DNA from: Spirochaetaceae bacterium UBA4077
GTDB taxonomy: Bacteria > Spirochaetota > Spirochaetia > Treponematales > Rectinemataceae
Direction of reading: 5' to 3'
Assembly: GCA_002383375.1 (NCBI GenBank)
Contig: DFYR01000011.1
Coordinates: forward strand, 6,718 to 41,134
DNA length: 34,417 nucleotides
The notes beneath the pieces are model-generated. The model ran no database searches. It was not told the DNA's origin and saw nothing but the letters and a program-made list of their open reading frames with translations. The position numbers were made by a program, and so were the translations under genes. Shown here piece after piece: positions 24,498-31,759 of this stretch. The stretch's first letter is position 1; each line of letters begins with the position of its first letter.

Positions 24498-25103
24498 GTG
24501 ATAAAAATCGCTTTATTATTGATAGTGCTTGCGGGAATCGAAGACAGGGAATCGCTTCGCTTTTCGTATTGCACCGAGCAAGGTTTCGACGATTCCTGCG
24601 GATTGAGCGTACTTGCTTGTCTTATGGACAAATATTGGAGTCATCCCTGCGACGAGCTGTCATTGGTCGCAGACTATCTTGCAAGTAAGCCAGATCAGGA
24701 ACAGCTGAAAGTATCCTTTGCCGTTATGGCGGATATTTTGCGAAAAAACGGTTTTATCTTTAAGGCGCTTACGATGGATTATGAAGGACTATGCCGCGCC
24801 GTGGAGAATTACGCTCCTTTGATTGTCCATTATTCCAAACCCGAAGGGCATTTTGCGCTGGCGCTTTGGGCGGAAGATCGCTGGCTCCTTGCGGCCGATC
24901 CTGCGGAGGGATGTGTATTCATCGAGCGCAATGATTTCCAGGATCGATGGTCGGGCGCGGTATTGGCGGCAATAGGGACTAAATCTGAAAAAAACCTAAT
25001 CTTGCTCGGCGATGCGGTAAAGAGCGCAGAGTCTCGGAGAGACCTGTTGGAGAAAATTTCGCCCGAAGAAAGCTTTTCCGGCAGGAGCCTGAGGCGATGG
25101 TAG
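24498..25103 (+). CDS. Stand-alone C39-family double-glycine peptidase
   Basis: A 201-residue protein; GTG 24498 is preceded by GGGAGG at good spacing. A short hydrophobic N-terminus (IKIALLLIVLAGI) suggests a signal peptide or anchor, placing the enzyme outside the cytoplasm. The rest is a single C39 peptidase domain: Q28 (oxyanion hole) in EQGFDDSCG, catalytic C34, H118 in EGHFALALW and D134 in LLAADP. The Q-C spacing of 6 and H-D spacing of 16 equal those of the ComA peptidase domain (Q11, C17, H96, D112). There is no ABC transporter domain here or nearby, unlike PCAT transporters. Free-standing periplasmic C39-like proteins are known, for example FapD of the Fap amyloid system, which also works with an outer-membrane pore. 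The next genes encode a barrel-like protein and a lipoprotein; the likely substrate is encoded divergently. Confidence 0.85.
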   Translation: MIKIALLLIVLAGIEDRESLRFSYCTEQGFDDSCGLSVLACLMDKYWSHPCDELSLVADYLASKPDQEQLKVSFAVMADILRKNGFIFKALTMDYEGLCRAVENYAPLIVHYSKPEGHFALALWAEDRWLLAADPAEGCVFIERNDFQDRWSGAVLAAIGTKSEKNLILLGDAVKSAESRRDLLEKISPEESFSGRSLRRW

Positions 25104-25125
25104 GAGGGCTAAGGGCGAAAATTTC

Positions 25126-25962
25126 ATGAAACGCTATTGGTTAGTTGTCGTTCTCTTAGCCACGTTCTTAGCGAGCATCGTCGCTCAGCCCTCGGAGCAT
25201 CAAAGAACGGCGATTGCAGGAAACGACGACCTGAGCTGTACGCTAAGCTGCTCAACGGCACTCTATTCAATGACAACGGATCTAGGTCCTTCGCTGGAAA
25301 CGGATAACAGTCTGGGAATAGACATTACCATAAAGGAAAAATTCGGCGTCTCCGCGTTTATGCCCTTCATTGCCACCGCCCGATTTGAAAAATACTGTAG
25401 GAATATATACTTATTCGCGTTGGGCGATCCTTCGCTGTCCTTGACCGCGACTGGGCGTATAGGGGATTGGCAGGTATCGGCCAAATTGGGATATACATAC
25501 CCGCTGGGCATATGGAATCCGTACCAGGTAAAGAAATCCACTCTAGCATCGGGAGCAGGATATCATCGCATCGAAGGGTCTATCGCTGCGCTTCGCTATA
25601 TGGATCCTTTAGCGGCTGGTTTCATCCTAGGGGCGGAACGCTGCTTCGGCAAACAGCACAGGTTCGGATACGGTGTAGTTCCTGTCTCAATAAGCCTTGG
25701 AGTTTTTGCCACCGAAGCGCTCAACTCAGTCGCGGCATTGTCGGCGGGGCTGCATCAGCAATATTCGGCTGCGCCGGAAATAAATGGCGTCTCTGAAGAT
25801 CCTGCGGGGAAATATTCGCTCGCCGCTTCGGCATCGCTTTTGATCAACCGGAACCGGCGTTCGGTCTCGATCGGATTTTCCAAGTCGTTGAGCGATCTTT
25901 CATCGCCGGCGGCCTTTACCATAGAAACAGCTTTCACCTTTAAAAAGGGAGATTTACAATGA
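25126..25962 (+). CDS. Predicted outer-membrane beta-barrel protein
   Basis: A 278-residue exported protein with a signal peptide (MKRYWLVVVLLATFLASIVAQ). The mature part is made of alternating hydrophobic/polar strands such as DPSLSLTATGRIGDWQVSAK, GYHRIEGSIAALRYM, YSLAASASLLINR and the last strand AFTIETAFTFKKGDLQ, the pattern of a small outer-membrane barrel. The terminal aromatic is not at the very end. No named family is recognised. It starts 22 bases after the C39 peptidase gene and overlaps the next gene by ATGA, so the three genes are one operon. By analogy with FapD/FapF, it might be the exit pore for the processed product; that is inference. Confidence 0.7.
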   Translation: MKRYWLVVVLLATFLASIVAQPSEHQRTAIAGNDDLSCTLSCSTALYSMTTDLGPSLETDNSLGIDITIKEKFGVSAFMPFIATARFEKYCRNIYLFALGDPSLSLTATGRIGDWQVSAKLGYTYPLGIWNPYQVKKSTLASGAGYHRIEGSIAALRYMDPLAAGFILGAERCFGKQHRFGYGVVPVSISLGVFATEALNSVAALSAGLHQQYSAAPEINGVSEDPAGKYSLAASASLLINRNRRSVSIGFSKSLSDLSSPAAFTIETAFTFKKGDLQ

Positions 25963-26384
25963 GACCATCTTCTGAAATTCAAGGTCATAGAAAAGCCTGC
26001 CGTCGTTATATTGCACTGGTTTTGCTCGCCGCAAGTTATGCGATATCTTATTGCGTCATTTTAACTTCGTGCAGGGATGATGCCTCCTCCTGGTATCCTG
26101 CGGGCAAGGCCGAAGTCGCTTCCTTTTATGAGTTCGACACCGGTGGGCAGGGGTGTTTATCAGCAACGCTCGAAGTGACTAACAAGGGCAAGTCCGGGAT
26201 CAGCTCCTGCTCGATATCGATTTCGGCTAAAACTACGAAATTGACTTATAAAAGAACCTTCATAAAGACAATCGATATCCAACCCGGAGGCAAGGTGTAT
26301 TTTGATATCGAAATCCTTTACAGCTCCGCTGAAGAACGCCTCATGCCTGAAGGTCTTACGATAATCGGAGAGTTCTACTACTAG
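25959..26384 (+). CDS. Small lipoprotein of the C39 peptidase operon
   Basis: A 141-residue protein with an unusually long basic N-terminus, a hydrophobic stretch and a lipobox LTSC (Cys38). The mature part contains CLSATLEVTNKGKSGISSCSISISAKT and later GGKVYFDIEILYSS, which look like an Ig-like/FxLYD-type beta sandwich. The start codon overlaps the stop of the barrel gene. No transporter or enzyme motif is present; the context suggests an envelope accessory of the export/processing system. Confidence 0.7.
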   Translation: MRPSSEIQGHRKACRRYIALVLLAASYAISYCVILTSCRDDASSWYPAGKAEVASFYEFDTGGQGCLSATLEVTNKGKSGISSCSISISAKTTKLTYKRTFIKTIDIQPGGKVYFDIEILYSSAEERLMPEGLTIIGEFYY

Positions 26385-26475
26385 TTGAATCGATTACAGA
26401 AGCCTGATACCGTATGGAATTGATTTTATATTTTCTTTCTTCGCCGCCGCTTATGGCTTTCGGGGGAGGCAATCC

Positions 26476-26949
26476 ATGGACTATCTCATCGCTTATAGCT
26501 CCAAAACCGGCACTACCAAGGAGATCGCGGAACGCATCGCGAAAATGATCGAAGAACGAGGCGACAAAGCCGAAGCCAAACCGATAAGCGCGATACACGA
26601 CCTTTCTGGATACGACAGAATTATCCTGGGCTCACCTGTGAACGGCATGAAAGTGCTGCCGGAATTCAACGCCTTCTGCAGGGAAAAGGCCTCGGCCTGC
26701 AATGCGCCCAAGGACCTGTTCCTGGTTTCATATATGTTCGAAAATGGCAGATCGATGTGGAAAAAAGCCCTTCAAAAGGAAAAAACCAGGCTGGCCGAGA
26801 TTCTCAGCGCCCGTTCTTCTGAATTTTTCGGCGGGAGGATCGATAAGCAGCTGCCCGGATTCGCCCGCTTGATATTCGGAATCCCCAGGGATACGCCGCT
26901 GGATATCAGGAATTGGGTAGCAATTGAAACCTGGACGAAAAGCCTATAA
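26476..26949 (+). CDS. Flavodoxin-domain protein (HemG/protoporphyrinogen oxidase-like)
   Basis: A 157-residue cytosolic flavodoxin-like protein. The FMN phosphate loop YSSKTGTTKEIAERIAKMI follows the first strand (MDYLIAY), and IILGSPVNGMKVLPEF forms the second flavin loop. The C-terminal part differs from short-chain electron-carrier flavodoxins and resembles the HemG/FldA-like domain family, so it may be an FMN-dependent oxidoreductase rather than a simple carrier. GGGGGAGG stands before the ATG. A short hairpin with GCAA loop (26948-26961) lies at the stop codon. Confidence 0.85.
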   Translation: MDYLIAYSSKTGTTKEIAERIAKMIEERGDKAEAKPISAIHDLSGYDRIILGSPVNGMKVLPEFNAFCREKASACNAPKDLFLVSYMFENGRSMWKKALQKEKTRLAEILSARSSEFFGGRIDKQLPGFARLIFGIPRDTPLDIRNWVAIETWTKSL

Positions 26950-26961
26950 GCCGCAAGGCTT
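26948..26961 (+). terminator. Weak hairpin at the end of the flavodoxin gene
   Basis: AAGCC and GGCTT (26948-26952, 26957-26961) pair around GCAA, followed by CTTCATTTA. The stem is only 5 base pairs and the T-tract is poor, so termination is uncertain. Confidence 0.3.
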
Positions 26962-26976
26962 CTTCATTTACTTGAT

Positions 26977-29601
26977 TTATTGCTCAAACCTCTCACCATC
27001 GTCATCCGCCCCGTCGGAGTCCTGGGATGAAACCTGGAGTCGCGATGGACGTTGGCCGGCATCTGAATGGCCGCCGAAGACCTCGGGATTCCGAAGGATT
27101 TCCCTTGGTTTGGAGCCCTGGGCTGGGCCGACAATGCCCCGCTCTTCCATGAGCTCCACAAGCCGCGCCGATCGGTTGTAGCCGATTTTCAGGCGGCGCT
27201 GAATGTATGAAGCGCTGGCCCGTCCCTGCTGCATGACAATCTCAAGAGCTTTTTCGAAAAGCGGATCCCCTTCCCCGTCGTCGAAGAGTCCGGGTTCGAC
27301 GTTTTCTTCTTCTTCGTCGTAGAAAATTTCATCATCGATGTATTCGGGTTCGCCCAGGGTTTTTACATGAGCCACACAGCGCTCCACCTCTTCTTCCGAG
27401 ACAAAGGCGCCCTGCATGCGCACCGGGAAGGGATCCTGGGCCCCTGAGTAGAGCATGTCACCCCGGCCTAGGAGCTTTTCGGCGCCCACCATGTCGATGA
27501 TGATGCGGCTGTCGAATTTGCTCGCCACCATGAAGGCGATGCGGGACGGAATATTAGCCTTTATAAGGCCTGTGATTACATCGATGGACGGCCGCTGGGT
27601 CGCAAGGACCAAATGAATGCCCACTGCCCGGGACATGGCAGCCAACCTGGCCAGCGTCGCCTCCAATTCCTTTCCGGTGGTGGCCATGAGATCGGCGAAC
27701 TCATCGACAATGACAACGAGGTAGGGGAGTTTTTCCTGGACGATTCCCCGTTCCTTGATCCTTCGATTGAAGGATTTTATGTCCCTCACTCCAGCCTTGT
27801 CCAAAATCGAATAACGCCGCTCCATTTCGCAGATGCAGTACTGGAGAGCCTGGAAAGCCCGCTTGGAATCGGTGATCACCGGCGTTAGCAAGTGAGGAAT
27901 GCCATTGTACAGCTTGAGCTCGACGATTTTAGGATCGATGAGGATGAGCTTTACCTCTTCCGGGGTTCGTTTATACAAAATCGAAAGAATAATGGCGTTG
28001 ACGCAGACCGATTTGCCCGAACCGGTGGCTCCAGCGATGAGGAGGTGGGGCATCTGGGTGAGGTCGGAGAACTGCACGCCGCCGGATATGTCCTTGCCCA
28101 AGGCGTAGGGTATTTCCATCTTGGAGGTTCTAAAGGCTTCGTGCTCGATGATTTCCCGCAGCGAAACGATCGCCCGTTTTTCGTTGGGCACCTCGATACC
28201 CACGGCGTGCTTGCCAGGGATGGGAGCCACGATTCGCACGGTGGAAGCGGCCAGGCGGAGGGCGATGTTATCCGACAGATTGGTAATTTTCGATATTTTC
28301 ACGCCGTGTGCAGGCAGTATTTCGTACATCGTTATGACAGGTCCCTTGCGGATGCCCGTCACCTCGGCTTCGATATTGAATTCCGCCAGGGTTTCACGCA
28401 GGATTTCGGCGTTGCGCCTGGTCTTGTCGTCAATAACCCAGTACTGGCCGTCCGGATAGGTATTGAGGATGCCGTCCACGGGCACGGCGTAGGTTTTTTT
28501 CTTTCGCTCGATAATGCGCTGTACTAGGGCTTTTTTCTCTTCGTCGGTCAGGGAGCCCGAGCCTCCGCTCACCGCCTGGGGCGGCACGGAGGTAAACTCA
28601 ATTTCCTTACTCGTGTGACCGGCGGCATCGATACCGGTTCCTGCCGCTGCAGGATCGAGGCTTGGCTCCAGGGATAAAGTGCGCACATTGGCATACCCTG
28701 ATTGTCTGGAAGTTGTGGCGCCAAGCTCGACGGAAGCCTCGACCATATTGCCGCGATTCCGTTCCAGCCCCGCCCGCAAGCCCTGCAGGGGAGGAAGCTC
28801 AGGCAGGGAGATTTCGGCTGCGGGCATCGAGAGGGACTCGGCTTCGCGAAGACGGATTTCGGCCTTGCTTTTCCTCGTTTTCCTGTCCTCGACCCATTGT
28901 TTGAATCTTGATCGAAGTCCCGACAAGAATGCTCTTTTTGCTTTATCCTGGTTCATGCCGTTCTTGCGTTTTTTCTCGGGCAATCGTCCGGAGGAGCGAA
29001 GCATAGCGCCTAATTTGACGTACCCGAAAATTACAGCAGCCAGGGCGGCGGCGAGTAAAAAACCCAAGCCCGCGTAAAGTGACGACAGGCCTACCGCTGC
29101 AAAAACCGGGTGATTTTCGAAAAAAGCGCCTGGCTCGGTGGTAATCTTTGCAAAGGCGGCGACAGCGAGAAAGGGCAAGACCGATGATGCGAGTAGATAG
29201 GTAGCCCGGGGTAGAAATTTTGGGATCATGGAGAGAACTGCTGCGAAAAGCCCCGCCGCGGGAATGTAAAATGCGGTCCAAGAAAAGGCCCGGACGAGAA
29301 AAAGCCCGGGGCTGACGATGACTTTCCATCCCTGGGGCCAGAGAGGGGCAATGGAGATTGAGAGCATTAAATAGACTGACGATGCAAAAAAGAAGAGAAA
29401 TAGCCTTCCGCTTAAGGTCGAGAAGAATGTTTTCGAAGCTGAGGTTTCTTTCGCCTTAGCTTCGGCAGAGCCTTTTCGCGGTCGGGGGACTCTCACGACA
29501 CTCGCCTTTGGTGCCGATTCTTGAGTTTTTGTTGCTGAAGCCTTATCCAAATCCTCGTCACCCATTCCTTCCGCGGCATTTTCTGTTGCGAATCTCGACA
29601 T
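26977..29601 (-). CDS. ftsK: DNA translocase FtsK/SpoIIIE
   Basis: An 874-residue chromosome-segregation motor acting at the division septum. The N-terminus is a charged linker (about 1-65), then four membrane helices (about 68-200), then a linker of about 230 residues. The motor domain begins near EEKKALVQRII; Walker A is GATGSGKS, Walker B is LVVIVDEFADLM, and the loops RPSIDVITGLIKANIPSRIAF and LGRGDMLY are typical. The C-terminal gamma winged helix (ASYIQRRLKIGYNRSARLVELMEERGIVGP) recognises KOPS/SRS-like polar DNA motifs. The ATG at 29601 has GGAG ahead. The C-terminal tail after the gamma domain is polar and Ser/Asp-rich. It lies downstream of uppP on the same strand. Confidence 0.95.
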   Translation of the reverse strand: MSRFATENAAEGMGDEDLDKASATKTQESAPKASVVRVPRPRKGSAEAKAKETSASKTFFSTLSGRLFLFFFASSVYLMLSISIAPLWPQGWKVIVSPGLFLVRAFSWTAFYIPAAGLFAAVLSMIPKFLPRATYLLASSVLPFLAVAAFAKITTEPGAFFENHPVFAAVGLSSLYAGLGFLLAAALAAVIFGYVKLGAMLRSSGRLPEKKRKNGMNQDKAKRAFLSGLRSRFKQWVEDRKTRKSKAEIRLREAESLSMPAAEISLPELPPLQGLRAGLERNRGNMVEASVELGATTSRQSGYANVRTLSLEPSLDPAAAGTGIDAAGHTSKEIEFTSVPPQAVSGGSGSLTDEEKKALVQRIIERKKKTYAVPVDGILNTYPDGQYWVIDDKTRRNAEILRETLAEFNIEAEVTGIRKGPVITMYEILPAHGVKISKITNLSDNIALRLAASTVRIVAPIPGKHAVGIEVPNEKRAIVSLREIIEHEAFRTSKMEIPYALGKDISGGVQFSDLTQMPHLLIAGATGSGKSVCVNAIILSILYKRTPEEVKLILIDPKIVELKLYNGIPHLLTPVITDSKRAFQALQYCICEMERRYSILDKAGVRDIKSFNRRIKERGIVQEKLPYLVVIVDEFADLMATTGKELEATLARLAAMSRAVGIHLVLATQRPSIDVITGLIKANIPSRIAFMVASKFDSRIIIDMVGAEKLLGRGDMLYSGAQDPFPVRMQGAFVSEEEVERCVAHVKTLGEPEYIDDEIFYDEEEENVEPGLFDDGEGDPLFEKALEIVMQQGRASASYIQRRLKIGYNRSARLVELMEERGIVGPAQGSKPREILRNPEVFGGHSDAGQRPSRLQVSSQDSDGADDDGERFEQ

Positions 29602-29724
29602 GAACGCTCCATGACAGCCTCAATACCTCAGACAGAGCATGTGTTGAGGTTAGTATCGATTATCGGCAGAAATGAGGTGGAAATTCAAAGAAATGGGGAA
29701 GCTCCGGCTTGATACCCTCTCGTG

Positions 29725-30564
29725 TCAGCCAAAAATCAGACCGATGAGTCCAACCGCCGCAAGGTAGAGAGCAAACCAGTAAAGCTTTCCGCCCTTAATG
29801 ATACGCAATAGAATTTTAAGCGAAAGCAGACCAGAGACGAAAGCCGCCAAAGCTGAGAGCGCGAGGCTCCCGTAGGACACCATTCCCATCATCTCGCCCG
29901 CATCGTTAAGAGTGAGTAAAAAGGCACCCCCGATGGCCGGAATAGAAAGGAGGAATGAATACTCCCCCGCAGTGGCTCTGTCCAGACCTGCAAAAAGGCC
30001 CGCCGAGATTGTCATGCCCGAACGGCTAACCCCGGAGAACACGCCGATGCCCTGGGCTAAGCCCACAAAAGCCGCCCGCTTCCATCCTATCATATCAGGG
30101 CCGCGGGAACCTGATTTTACAAAAAAAGTCAGCCCAAGGACGACTGCGGTGAACAACATTCTTCCAGCCACCGCCCTGGTTCCGCCCATAGGAAATAGTT
30201 CTTGTATCCCATAGCCTAAGACTCCGGTAACCGCCGTGGCGATCAGAATTGGGAGGATATAGGCCAGATTACCAGCCTGTTCCTGAGACCTAAGCGTGGC
30301 AGCTGTGGAGCCCGAGCCAGGATTGGCTCTCCCTCGGCGGAACAAAAAGTTCCAAAGGGCGACAAGTATAGCGGCGATTCGCTTGCGCAGGACGATTATG
30401 ACGGCAATGAGCGTCGCCAGATGGAGAATCACGTCGAAGAGCAGGGGGATCTCCTCCAGACCCAGGAGGTCTTTTAATAGGGCGAGATGTCCTGATGAGG
30501 AAATGGGTAAAAATTCGGCGACACCTTGGATAAGACCGAGCGCCAGGGCTTGCAGGGCAGTCAT
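29725..30564 (-). CDS. uppP: Undecaprenyl-diphosphatase UppP (BacA)
   Basis: A 279-residue integral membrane enzyme that dephosphorylates undecaprenyl pyrophosphate to recycle the lipid carrier for peptidoglycan synthesis; it also confers bacitracin resistance. Both family motifs are intact: GVAEFLPISSSGHLALLKDLLG (with the catalytic Glu and His) near the N-terminus, and GVSRSGMTISAGLFAGLDRATAGEYSFLLSIPA (with the essential Arg) in the C-terminal half. About eight hydrophobic segments are seen; length is close to E. coli UppP (273). GGGAGG precedes the ATG at 30564. Confidence 0.95.
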   Translation of the reverse strand: MTALQALALGLIQGVAEFLPISSSGHLALLKDLLGLEEIPLLFDVILHLATLIAVIIVLRKRIAAILVALWNFLFRRGRANPGSGSTAATLRSQEQAGNLAYILPILIATAVTGVLGYGIQELFPMGGTRAVAGRMLFTAVVLGLTFFVKSGSRGPDMIGWKRAAFVGLAQGIGVFSGVSRSGMTISAGLFAGLDRATAGEYSFLLSIPAIGGAFLLTLNDAGEMMGMVSYGSLALSALAAFVSGLLSLKILLRIIKGGKLYWFALYLAAVGLIGLIFG

Positions 30565-30666
30565 TAAAACCTCCCGGTGGGCTTTATCCTAGCCTTTAAC
30601 GAGATTTGCTTCAACTACAGAGACGATTCCAGGCGGCAAATTGTATGACCAGCAGTCCTGGGGTGA

Positions 30667-30696
30667 TTGCCTCCGACCCCGATATTTGATTATAGT
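30667..30696 (+). promoter_or_regulatory. Candidate promoter for slyD
   Basis: TTGCCT (30667-30672), an 18-base spacer and TATAGT (30691-30696). This gives a leader of about 70 bases that holds an ATTCCC/GGGAAT inverted repeat (30729-30734, 30749-30754) before the AAAGGAA ribosome site. Confidence 0.4.
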
Positions 30697-30772
30697 ACTA
30701 TGACAATACCTAGTAAGTTCCGCGCGGGATTCCCAGCGCGATGAACCCGGGAATATCAGCCCGAAAGGAACA

Positions 30773-31342
30773 ATGATGAATATCGAAAAAGACAAGGTGG
30801 TCACAATCGACTACAGCCTCCGTGACGCTGCCGGAAAGCTCATAGATTCTTCGGACGGCGGAGAGCCCCTTGTCTATCTTCACGGAAACTCCAATATCAT
30901 TCCAGGTCTCGAAAAGGAGCTGGAAGGCAAGCAATCGGGCGATAAGGTCAACTGCGTCATTTCTGCGAGCGACGGCTACGGTGAGCGGGACGAAAGCCTT
31001 GTGTTCAAGGTGAATAAGAAAGAGTTCGGCCCCGACGCTGAAGTTTTGCCGGGAATGCAGTTCGAAGCCCGGGGAGAAGGTGGCTCCCAGATCGTCACCG
31101 TAGTGGATGTATTAGGCGAAGAAGTCACCATCGACGCCAACCATCCCTTAGCCGGCGAGACTCTGCATTTCGATGTAAAGGTCGTGGATGTGCGCGAAGC
31201 GTCTGAGGAAGAACTCCACCACGGCCACGTGCACGCAGGCGGCTGCGGCGGATGCGACTGCGGAGACGATTGTGGCTGTGATGACGAATGTGGGGATGAA
31301 TGCGGCTGCGAAGAAGGATGTGCCGACGGCTGCTGCAATTAA
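30773..31342 (+). CDS. slyD: FKBP-type peptidyl-prolyl isomerase with metal-binding tail, SlyD type
   Basis: A 189-residue cytosolic prolyl isomerase and chaperone. The FKBP domain with inserted flap is recognisable: NIEKDKVVTIDYSLRD, NIIPGLEKELEGK, ISASDGYGERDE (SlyD signature), VLPGMQFEA, VTIDANHPLAGETLHFDVKV. The last 35 residues are a Cys/His/Asp-rich tail (about 14 Cys, HHGHVHAGGCGGCDCGDDC and more), like the nickel-binding tail of SlyD but richer in Cys than in His. In E. coli SlyD supplies nickel to hydrogenase; no hydrogenase or urease gene is in this window. Two adjacent ATGs (30773, 30776) follow AAAGGAA. Confidence 0.92.
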   Translation: MMNIEKDKVVTIDYSLRDAAGKLIDSSDGGEPLVYLHGNSNIIPGLEKELEGKQSGDKVNCVISASDGYGERDESLVFKVNKKEFGPDAEVLPGMQFEARGEGGSQIVTVVDVLGEEVTIDANHPLAGETLHFDVKVVDVREASEEELHHGHVHAGGCGGCDCGDDCGCDDECGDECGCEEGCADGCCN

Positions 31343-31372
31343 GCTTCAGTTCTCGCTCTGTTTAAATTGGAT

Positions 31373-31759
31373 ATGAAAAAACGCCTTCCCCGGATCAGAG
31401 TTCTCGATGTACTGATCGCGGTCATAGGTCTCGGCCTGGTATTGCTGTCGGTGAGTCTTGTCTATTCCGACAGCAAGGGAAGGCTTATGGTACATGTCAG
31501 CGGTGTCGAGGACGAATGGCTCCAGCCCTTGGACAGGCCAGCGGTTATCGAGGTACCGGGGCCTTTGGGGATTACCATTGTCCGCATCGAACACAACAGC
31601 GTTCATATCGAAGAATCTCCCTGTCCTAACCAAACCTGTGTGGCCGCCGGCGACATCAGCGCGGCCAATCTATGGATAGCCTGTCTTCCCAATAACGTTT
31701 TCGTGAACATTGAAGGCGCCGGCGACCCTCTCGAGGCTCTTGATGCATCGACCTTCTGA
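31373..31759 (+). CDS. NusG domain II-containing membrane-anchored protein
   Basis: A 128-residue protein with one N-terminal transmembrane anchor (VLDVLIAVIGLGLVLLSVSLVY) and an extracytoplasmic NusG-domain-II-like beta domain. The conserved ESPCPNQTCVAAGDI and LWIACLPNNVFVNIEG segments are typical of this small family. Such genes are often found beside Gx-transporter genes, and here the Gx transporter starts 17 bases before this stop. Function is unknown; links to quinone or flavin metabolism have been inferred from context in other bacteria. The ATG at 31373 is chosen; a TTG two codons upstream is also in frame. Confidence 0.8.
   Translation: MKKRLPRIRVLDVLIAVIGLGLVLLSVSLVYSDSKGRLMVHVSGVEDEWLQPLDRPAVIEVPGPLGITIVRIEHNSVHIEESPCPNQTCVAAGDISAANLWIACLPNNVFVNIEGAGDPLEALDASTF

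Noticed and set aside
24498..26384. Bacteriocin ABC exporter operon
   Set aside because: There is a C39 peptidase but no ATP-binding cassette, transporter membrane domain or short bacteriocin precursor nearby.
27892..28527. Plus-strand open frame of 211 residues
   Set aside because: It lies entirely antisense to the ftsK motor domain and has the His/Gly/Arg-rich composition of a shadow frame.
30741..30776. Upstream mini-gene (MNPGISARKEQ) overlapping the slyD start
   Set aside because: No ribosome site ahead of it and no sign of conservation or regulatory codons; probably chance.
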